NCBI GenBank assembly: GCA_964458325.1
Contig: CAYWIM010000123.1
Span: 1-9,805 of the forward strand
Direction: 5' to 3'
Length of the DNA stretch: 9,805 bases
Source: JAGMXM01 sp964458325
GTDB taxonomy: Bacteria; Verrucomicrobiota; Verrucomicrobiia; Limisphaerales; UBA1319
A model generated the notes under the pieces. The model searched no databases and had not been told where the DNA came from. It was given only the letters and a program-made list of their open reading frames with translations. This document shows, piece by piece, positions 6,036 to 9,805 of the stretch (its first letter is position 1; each line of letters begins with the position of its first letter). The position numbers and the translations under genes are program-made.

Positions 6036-6400
6036 CGCACAAGTCCAGCCCGCCGCAATCCAGCCAGGTAATCCCGTTCGACGGTCGAGAAGGACCCGCA
6101 GGCGGCCGGGGTGCGCGCCACCAGGACGATGTCCACGGGTTGGAGGAGATCCGATTGATGGCGCCGGAAGACTTCGCGCAAGAGGCGCCGGGCACGGTTG
6201 CGTGCGACCGCGCCGCCGAGGCGCCGGTGCGTGACCACTCCCAGGCGCGATGGGCTCCCGGGCGGGAGAAGGACCCAATTCAGGATAAGGCATCCGCAGA
6301 GCCGGCGCTGGCCCTGGCGCTTGATCTCCAGGTAGGCGTGGCGGGACGGGAGCCGTGAACTCCGCGGCAGGCGGCATCGTGGAACCGGATCGGCAGCCAT
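6032..6400 (-). CDS. rnpA: Ribonuclease P protein component
   Basis: The 122-residue product is the protein subunit of RNase P, which binds the catalytic RNA and the 5' leader of precursor tRNAs. The signature Ala-Arg-Asn-Arg-Ala-Arg-Arg-Leu-Leu-Arg-Glu (66-76) is intact. The N-terminal Arg-Leu-Pro-Arg-Ser-Ser-Arg-Leu and the later Asp-Ile-Val-Leu-Val-Ala-Arg also fit. ATG at 6398-6400 is preferred because GAGG lies 5 bases before it; an in-frame TTG at 6413-6415 would add five residues but has no such site. The gene begins 18 bases after the rpmH stop and its stop overlaps the yidD start, so rpmH-rnpA-yidD is clearly one transcription unit. The middle (about 30-50) is less conserved than usual but the length is normal. 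Confidence 0.95.
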   Translation of the reverse strand: MAADPVPRCRLPRSSRLPSRHAYLEIKRQGQRRLCGCLILNWVLLPPGSPSRLGVVTHRRLGGAVARNRARRLLREVFRRHQSDLLQPVDIVLVARTPAACGSFSTVERDYLAGLRRAGLVR

Positions 6401-6405
6401 GCCGA

Positions 6406-6409
6406 CCTC
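6406..6409 (-). promoter_or_regulatory. Ribosome-binding site deciding the rnpA start
   Basis: GAGG on the minus strand lies between the rpmH stop and ATG 6400, 5 bases before that ATG. It supports ATG 6400 over the TTG at 6415, which lies upstream of it. Confidence 0.6.
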
Positions 6410-6418
6410 GTTCAAAGG

Positions 6419-6556
6419 TTACACGGGGGTGAGGCGTTTCCGCCCGACACGGCGCCGGTTGGCAAGGATGGCGCGGCCGCTCTTGGTGCGGTTCCGGCTC
6501 AGGAAGCCATGCTGACGCACACGACGGCGTCGCGACGGTTGATAGGTCCGTTTCAT
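6419..6556 (-). CDS. rpmH: 50S ribosomal protein L34
   Basis: The 45-residue, strongly basic product begins MKRTYQPS and ends Arg-Lys-Arg-Leu-Thr-Pro-Val, with His-Gly-Phe at 16-18, matching L34 of the large ribosomal subunit over its full length. The middle (Leu-Ser-Arg-Asn-Arg-Thr-Lys-Ser-Gly-Arg) differs from the common Arg-Ala-Arg-Met form and resembles L34 I associate with Verrucomicrobiota, which is a weak taxonomic hint. The start ATG is unambiguous. No Shine-Dalgarno is evident before it. It heads the rpmH-rnpA-yidD-yidC-khpB cluster and is probably driven by the promoter at 6649-6676 through a leader of about 85 bases. In many bacteria dnaA lies next to rpmH; here the neighbour is dapF, pointing the other way. 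Confidence 0.97.
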   Translation of the reverse strand: MKRTYQPSRRRRVRQHGFLSRNRTKSGRAILANRRRVGRKRLTPV

Positions 6557-6648
6557 GCTAATTTCGTTCGTATTGAAGGGGCAGCCTGCACGGTGCACCC
6601 CTGGTCCCAGCCCGCCCATCCGAGTCCCGGATCTCAACGGGAGGAATG

Positions 6649-6676
6649 ACCTTACCAGCGAAGCATCGAGTGTCAA
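6649..6676 (-). promoter_or_regulatory. Probable promoter of the rpmH-rnpA-yidD-yidC-khpB cluster
   Basis: On the minus strand a perfect TTGACA -35 (plus-strand 6671-6676) is followed after 16 bases by TAAGGT (6649-6654), which keeps the first two and the last base of the -10 consensus. Transcription would start near 6642 and give a leader of about 85 bases. A GC-rich hairpin can form in that leader (gggg 6578-6581 with cccc 6598-6601, and tgca 6587-6590 with 6594-6597). The perfect -35 and the position are the main support; the -10 is weak. Confidence 0.48.
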
Positions 6677-6689
6677 GCGTGGCTCGCCC

Positions 6690-6717
6690 TTGTCATCCAG
6701 CCGGGGTTTGGTAGGCT
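6690..6717 (+). promoter_or_regulatory. Possible promoter of the dapF-dapA-dapB-folK operon
   Basis: TTGTCA (6690-6695), one base off the -35 consensus, is followed after 16 bases by TAGGCT (6712-6717), a weak -10. It is back-to-back with the rpmH promoter, the two -35 elements being 13 bases apart. Transcription would begin only a few bases before the dapF ATG, giving a nearly leaderless message and explaining the absence of a ribosome site. Confidence 0.33.
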
Positions 6718-6722
6718 GGCGG

Positions 6723-6732
6723 CCATATATGG
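6723..6732. promoter_or_regulatory. Perfect 10-bp palindrome covering the dapF start codon
   Basis: CCATATATGG reads the same on both strands and contains the dapF ATG. It could be an operator just downstream of the possible dapF promoter, or a chance A+T stretch that keeps the start codon unstructured in GC-rich DNA. No second copy was seen in the window. Confidence 0.25.
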
Positions 6733-7544
6733 TCGTGCGGTTTACCAAGATGAACGGCGCCGGCAACGATTTCGTGCTCATCGACAATCGGGATGGCCGG
6801 CTTTGTTTGTCGGGCGACCAAGTGGTCAGGCTGTGCCACCGGCAGCGGGGCATTGGCGCCGACGGGTTGCTGCTCCTGGCGCCCGGGCCGGCGGGGTCCG
6901 CCGAATGGGCATGGGATTTTTTCAACAGCGACGGCAGCCGGGCCAACATGTGCGGCAACGGCGCCCGCTGTTTCGCGCGTTTTATCCAGCGGTTGACCGG
7001 CGCCGGACGCACCGTCCGATTTGCCACGGGCGCCGGCGTGATCACAGCCGAGCTGGACCCGGACATGGTGACGGTGGACCTGACCTCTCCTCACACTCTC
7101 CGATTGAACCAGCCTCTCCGTTTGGGCGACCAGACCCTGACCGTCCATTCCATCAACACGGGAGTGCCTCACGCAGTGCTGTTCGTGCCGGATGCCGATC
7201 GATGCATGATCGCCATGCTGGGGGGCCAGATCCGGGGCCATGCCTTTTTCGCGCCCGATGGCACGAACGTCAATTTCGTGGAACTGCTCGCCCCCGGCAG
7301 GATCCGCGTTCGGACTTACGAACGGGGGGTTGAGGGCGAGACGCTCGCCTGCGGGACAGGCGTGACGGCGTCCGCCCTGGTCGCCGCTCGGCTGCACGGG
7401 TTTGAATCGCCCATCGCTGTCCGGGTCCAAGGAGGGGACTGGCTCCAGGTCTCCTTTTCCGGGACCGGGGAGTCCTTTGGCCGGGTTCGGCTCAAGGGGC
7501 CGGCGGAATTTGTCTTTGAAGGCCAAATCGAACTGGAGCCGTAG
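6729..7544 (+). CDS. dapF: Diaminopimelate epimerase
   Basis: The 271-residue product converts LL-diaminopimelate to meso-diaminopimelate, the cross-linking amino acid of peptidoglycan and the precursor of lysine. It is a cofactor-independent two-base racemase. The two catalytic cysteines are present: Cys75 in Asn-Met-Cys-Gly-Asn-Gly-Ala-Arg and Cys208 in Leu-Ala-Cys-Gly-Thr-Gly. Phe-Thr-Lys-Met-Asn-Gly-Ala-Gly-Asn-Asp at 5-14 and Phe-Phe-Asn-Ser-Asp-Gly-Ser at 64-70 are also diagnostic. ATG 6729 is chosen because the conserved N-terminus starts there; the frame runs open further upstream but overlaps the divergent promoter and rpmH. No ribosome site is visible. It heads an operon: the dapA ribosome site overlaps its stop codon. 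Confidence 0.97.
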   Translation: MVVRFTKMNGAGNDFVLIDNRDGRLCLSGDQVVRLCHRQRGIGADGLLLLAPGPAGSAEWAWDFFNSDGSRANMCGNGARCFARFIQRLTGAGRTVRFATGAGVITAELDPDMVTVDLTSPHTLRLNQPLRLGDQTLTVHSINTGVPHAVLFVPDADRCMIAMLGGQIRGHAFFAPDGTNVNFVELLAPGRIRVRTYERGVEGETLACGTGVTASALVAARLHGFESPIAVRVQGGDWLQVSFSGTGESFGRVRLKGPAEFVFEGQIELEP

Positions 7545-7547
7545 GAG
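7543..7547 (+). promoter_or_regulatory. Ribosome-binding site of dapA, overlapping the dapF stop
   Basis: AGGAG overlaps the dapF TAG (7542-7544) and lies 8 bases before the dapA ATG. It is the clearest Shine-Dalgarno in the dap operon and couples dapF and dapA translation. Confidence 0.7.
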
Positions 7548-7555
7548 AATGCATC

Positions 7556-8452
7556 ATGTGGACTGGAACCTACACCGCTATTGTCACGCCCTTTCGCCGA
7601 GGAATGATCGATGAGATCGCTCTCGCCCGGCTGATCGAGGGCCAGGTCCGAGGGGGTGTGGACGGCATTGTGCCTGCGGGAACGACGGGCGAATCGCCCA
7701 CGCTCAGCTACGAGGAGCATATCGAGGTGATCCGGCTATCGGTGCAATGTGCGCGCGGCCGGATCCGCGTTCTGGCGGGCAGCGGGGCCAACTCGACCAG
7801 CGAGGCGATCTTTCTCACCCAGGCGGCCGAGAAAGCAGGCGCCGATGGATCGCTCCAGGTGGCTCCCTATTACAACAAGCCGACGCCTGAAGGGCTGTTC
7901 CAGCATTTCCGCGCCATCGCCCAGGCCACGTCGCTGCCTATCCTCCTTTACAGCATTCCCGGCCGATGCGGCATCGAAATCCCGGTCGACACGATCCGGC
8001 GTTTGGCCGAGCAGTGCCCCAACCTCGCCGGCATCAAAGAGGCGGGCGGCAATCCGGATCGGATCAGCCAGTTGCGCGCGGCTTGCGGGCCGCGGTTCAG
8101 CCTTCTGAGCGGAGACGATTCCCTCACGCTGCCCTTCATGGCGGTGGGCGCCCATGGGGTTATCAGCGTGGCCTCGAACATCATCCCCAAGGAGGTCAGC
8201 CGAATGGTCGGATCGTTCCTGAAAGGCGATCTCCGTCAGGCGTTGAAGATCCATGGGCGATATTTCGCGCTGTTCAAGGCCCTGTTCATCGAGACCAATC
8301 CGGGACCCGTGAAGGCCGCCCTGTCGATGATGGGGCTGATGAATGAGGATCTCCGTCTGCCTTTGGTCCCGCTCACCCCGGAGCACCGGGCGGGATTGAA
8401 AGCGGCTCTCGTCCAGTGCGGGGTGTTGGGCCGCCGGGCGCGCAAGCGCTGA
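7556..8452 (+). CDS. dapA: 4-Hydroxy-tetrahydrodipicolinate synthase
   Basis: The 298-residue product is a class I TIM-barrel aldolase-type enzyme that condenses pyruvate with aspartate semialdehyde, the first committed step of lysine and diaminopimelate synthesis. The Schiff-base lysine is Lys161 in Ala-Gly-Ile-Lys-Glu-Ala. The catalytic triad partners Thr43-Thr44 (Gly-Thr-Thr-Gly-Glu), Tyr132 (Leu-Leu-Tyr-Ser-Ile-Pro-Gly-Arg) and Tyr106 (Ala-Pro-Tyr-Tyr-Asn-Lys-Pro) are present, as is Arg137, which binds the aspartate semialdehyde carboxylate. Length is normal. The family also contains N-acetylneuraminate lyases and other aldolases, but the full motif set and the flanking dapF and dapB make DapA nearly certain. 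It starts 11 bases after dapF and ends 22 bases before dapB. Confidence 0.97.
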   Translation: MWTGTYTAIVTPFRRGMIDEIALARLIEGQVRGGVDGIVPAGTTGESPTLSYEEHIEVIRLSVQCARGRIRVLAGSGANSTSEAIFLTQAAEKAGADGSLQVAPYYNKPTPEGLFQHFRAIAQATSLPILLYSIPGRCGIEIPVDTIRRLAEQCPNLAGIKEAGGNPDRISQLRAACGPRFSLLSGDDSLTLPFMAVGAHGVISVASNIIPKEVSRMVGSFLKGDLRQALKIHGRYFALFKALFIETNPGPVKAALSMMGLMNEDLRLPLVPLTPEHRAGLKAALVQCGVLGRRARKR

Positions 8453-8474
8453 ATCCTCTCCATCCATTTCGAAC

Positions 8475-9209
8475 ATGATCAAGATCATCATCGCGGGCAG
8501 CCGGGGCCGGATGGGGCAGGCGTTGCTGGCCGCCGCGGGCGGGCTGGCGGAAGTCCAGGTGGCGGGCCAGGTGGATCTGGGCGACAGCCTCCTGCCGCTC
8601 ATCGAGCAGGCGGACGTCGTGATCGACTTCAGCCATCACGACGCCACGCCCGCCATTGCCGCGCTCTGCCATCAGCACCGAAAGGCGATCGTGATCGGCA
8701 CCACGGGCCACTCCGAGATCGAGCAGCAATCCATCCGGGCGCTGCGGGATCGGGTCCCCATGGTCTGGTCCTCGAACTATTCGAGCGGAGTGAACGCCCT
8801 GTTTTGGCTGACGCGGCGCGCGGCTGAAATCCTTGGCCCGGACTTTGACCTCGAGGTGATCGAGATGCACCATCGGCTCAAGAAGGATGCCCCGAGCGGC
8901 ACCGCCACGACGCTGGCCCAGATCCTTGCCGAGGTCCGCCAGCTCGCCTGCCCGGAGGCGCTGCGCCACGGGCGCCAGGGTCTGGTGGGTGAGCGGCCGG
9001 CGGCTGAGATCGGCGTGCACGCCGTGCGCGGCGGCGATGTGGTGGGGGATCACACCGTCCTATTTGCCGGCGCGGGTGAGCGTCTCGAGCTAGTGCATCG
9101 CGCCTCGAGCCGAGAGACATTCGCCCGGGGCGCGTTGCGCGCGGCGCTGTGGGTGGCCGGCCAGCCTCCCGGCATCTACACCATGCAGGATGTGCTGGGG
9201 CTGAGATGA
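8475..9209 (+). CDS. dapB: 4-Hydroxy-tetrahydrodipicolinate reductase
   Basis: The 244-residue product reduces the DapA product to tetrahydrodipicolinate with NAD(P)H. The dinucleotide-binding loop Gly8-Ser-Arg-Gly11-Arg-Met-Gly14 opens the protein. Phe-Ser-His-His (52-55) and Gly-Thr-Thr-Gly-His (75-79) follow, then the substrate site Glu-Met-His132-His133-Arg-Leu-Lys-Lys137-Asp-Ala-Pro-Ser-Gly-Thr, with the catalytic histidine pair and lysine. The Arg-Gly-Gly-Asp-Val-Val-Gly-Asp-His-Thr run at 185-194 is also conserved. It is about 25-30 residues shorter than the E. coli enzyme, the loss falling between the first helix and the Asp-Val-Val-Ile-Asp strand (about 28-45), as in other compact DapB proteins. 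No Shine-Dalgarno precedes the ATG. The next gene starts 18 bases later. Confidence 0.97.
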   Translation: MIKIIIAGSRGRMGQALLAAAGGLAEVQVAGQVDLGDSLLPLIEQADVVIDFSHHDATPAIAALCHQHRKAIVIGTTGHSEIEQQSIRALRDRVPMVWSSNYSSGVNALFWLTRRAAEILGPDFDLEVIEMHHRLKKDAPSGTATTLAQILAEVRQLACPEALRHGRQGLVGERPAAEIGVHAVRGGDVVGDHTVLFAGAGERLELVHRASSRETFARGALRAALWVAGQPPGIYTMQDVLGLR

Positions 9210-9227
9210 TCGATACGCAACGGACTT

Positions 9228-9719
9228 ATGACCTGGGCGTATGTTGGTTTGGGAGCCAACCTTGGGAATCCGGCCCTGGCTGTGCGATTGGCCATGCAGA
9301 AAATGGCCTCATTTCCGATCAAGGAAATGGCCTGCTCCTCGATGTGGGAGACGACGCCCGTCGCGTGTCCTCCCGGTTCGCCGATGTTCATCAACGCAGT
9401 GGCCGGCCTGCTGATGGAGCCCGCCGAAACCCCGGAATCGCTGTTGGATCGCCTCCAAGAAATCGAGCGCGAATTCGGACGACGGCGCGGGACGGGAGTC
9501 AACGAGCCTCGATCGTTGGACTTGGACCTGCTGGCATATGGGCAGGAAACACGGCGCACGGCTTCTTTGGTGCTGCCGCATCCGCGCGCTCATCGACGCC
9601 GATTCGTGCTGGCGCCCTGGGATGAAATCGCTCCCGACCTGATTCTTCCGGGGCAATCCCTTCCGATTCGCGCGCTACTGGCGCGGCTCGGCTCCGATGA
9701 GGTGGTTCGACGGTTGTAG
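9228..9719 (+). CDS. folK: 2-Amino-4-hydroxy-6-hydroxymethyldihydropteridine pyrophosphokinase
   Basis: The 163-residue product transfers pyrophosphate from ATP to hydroxymethyl-dihydropterin, the step before dihydropteroate synthase in folate synthesis. The family's N-terminal Tyr-Val-Gly-Leu-Gly-Ala-Asn-Leu-Gly (5-13), the central Asn-Glu-Pro-Arg-Ser-Leu-Asp98-Leu-Asp100-Leu-Leu with the magnesium-binding aspartates, and Leu-Pro-His-Pro-Arg-Ala-His-Arg-Arg-Arg-Phe-Val-Leu-Ala-Pro at 116-130 are all present. Length is normal. The ATG at 9228 is used because the conserved core begins five residues later; there is no clear ribosome site, and an ATG at 9206 is in another frame. It lies 18 bases after dapB and probably shares its transcript. 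Confidence 0.96.
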   Translation: MTWAYVGLGANLGNPALAVRLAMQKMASFPIKEMACSSMWETTPVACPPGSPMFINAVAGLLMEPAETPESLLDRLQEIEREFGRRRGTGVNEPRSLDLDLLAYGQETRRTASLVLPHPRAHRRRFVLAPWDEIAPDLILPGQSLPIRALLARLGSDEVVRRL

Positions 9720-9728
9720 GCTGGATCA

Positions 9729-9755
9729 CCTGCCTGACGCGGTGGCGCAGGCAGG
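9729..9755 (+). other. Strong GC-rich hairpin after folK
   Basis: CCTGCCTG (9729-9736) pairs perfectly with CAGGCAGG (9748-9755). Within the loop CGC (9738-9740) pairs with GCG (9745-9747) across a single bulged A, leaving a 4-base loop. The hairpin begins 9 bases after the folK stop. No T tract follows, so it is not a classical intrinsic terminator. It could protect the operon's 3' end, act with Rho, or be one copy of a dispersed palindromic repeat. Confidence 0.5.
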
Positions 9756-9793
9756 GCACGCGGCCTGCTATGGGGTGGCTGGTCAAGAGGGAA

Positions 9794-9805
9794 ATGAGTG
9801 TCGTG
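9794..9805 (+). CDS. Possible first codons of a downstream gene (cut by window end)
   Basis: ATG AGT GTC GTG closes the window, preceded by AGAGG at 9786-9790 only three bases before the ATG, closer than usual. Four codons cannot be assigned to any family; this is a guess from position and the purine-rich upstream stretch. Confidence 0.2.

Noticed and set aside
5371..6195. 274-codon minus-strand open frame across yidC, yidD and rnpA
   Set aside because: It is in a different frame from all three recognised genes and its sequence has no family features.
6557..6728. Replication origin next to rpmH
   Set aside because: No TTATCCACA-like DnaA boxes or AT-rich unwinding stretch was found and dnaA is not adjacent.
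6555..6728. N-terminal extension of dapF
   Set aside because: The frame is open but overlaps the rpmH start and the divergent promoters; the conserved DapF N-terminus begins at 6729.
1..9805. CRISPR arrays, tRNA or rRNA genes, prophage or complete mobile elements
   Set aside because: No regularly spaced repeats, no cloverleaf or rRNA-like segments, and no transposase, integrase or phage genes were recognised by eye on either strand.

Overview
The window is GC-rich bacterial DNA with tightly packed genes. The Gfo/Idh/MocA-type oxidoreductase tail, the form of ribosomal protein L34, the frequent absence of strong Shine-Dalgarno sites and the gene content suggest a member of the Planctomycetota-Verrucomicrobiota group, most likely Verrucomicrobiota. 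That placement is inference from family resemblance; no 16S or other decisive marker is present.

Layout. (1) 1-411 (+): the 3' end of a Gfo/Idh/MocA oxidoreductase, closed by a clear intrinsic terminator at 438-469. (2) 636-3165 (+): a three-gene cobalamin-dependent methyl-transfer operon: a corrinoid protein with the Asp-x-His-x-x-Gly cobalt-ligand motif, a homocysteine S-methyltransferase with its three zinc cysteines, and a uroporphyrinogen-decarboxylase-family methyltransferase of the MtaA/MtbA/CmuA type. Gaps or overlaps of a few bases indicate co-transcription. The leader (about 470-635) holds a three-element repeat arrangement that could mask or free the first ribosome-binding site. 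(3) 3166-3314: a short convergent spacer with weak hairpins and an insertion-sequence-like end. (4) 3315-6556 (-): the conserved cluster rpmH-rnpA-yidD-yidC-khpB(jag), transcribed right to left. It covers ribosomal protein L34, the RNase P protein, the membrane insertase with its accessory factor, and a KH/R3H RNA-binding protein. (5) 6557-6728: a divergent promoter region. (6) 6729-9719 (+): dapF-dapA-dapB-folK, three enzymes of diaminopimelate/lysine synthesis and one of folate synthesis. (7) 9720-9805: a strong hairpin and possibly the first codons of the next gene.

How the parts work together. The methyl-transfer operon probably takes a methyl group from an unidentified donor through the UroD-type enzyme onto the corrinoid protein, then onto homocysteine to give methionine; it resembles a methionine synthase taken apart, without the folate and reactivation domains. 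The rpmH-khpB cluster serves translation, tRNA maturation and membrane-protein insertion. The dap genes feed peptidoglycan and lysine synthesis. The region is mostly core metabolism. The parts most worth a second look are the B12 operon and its leader.
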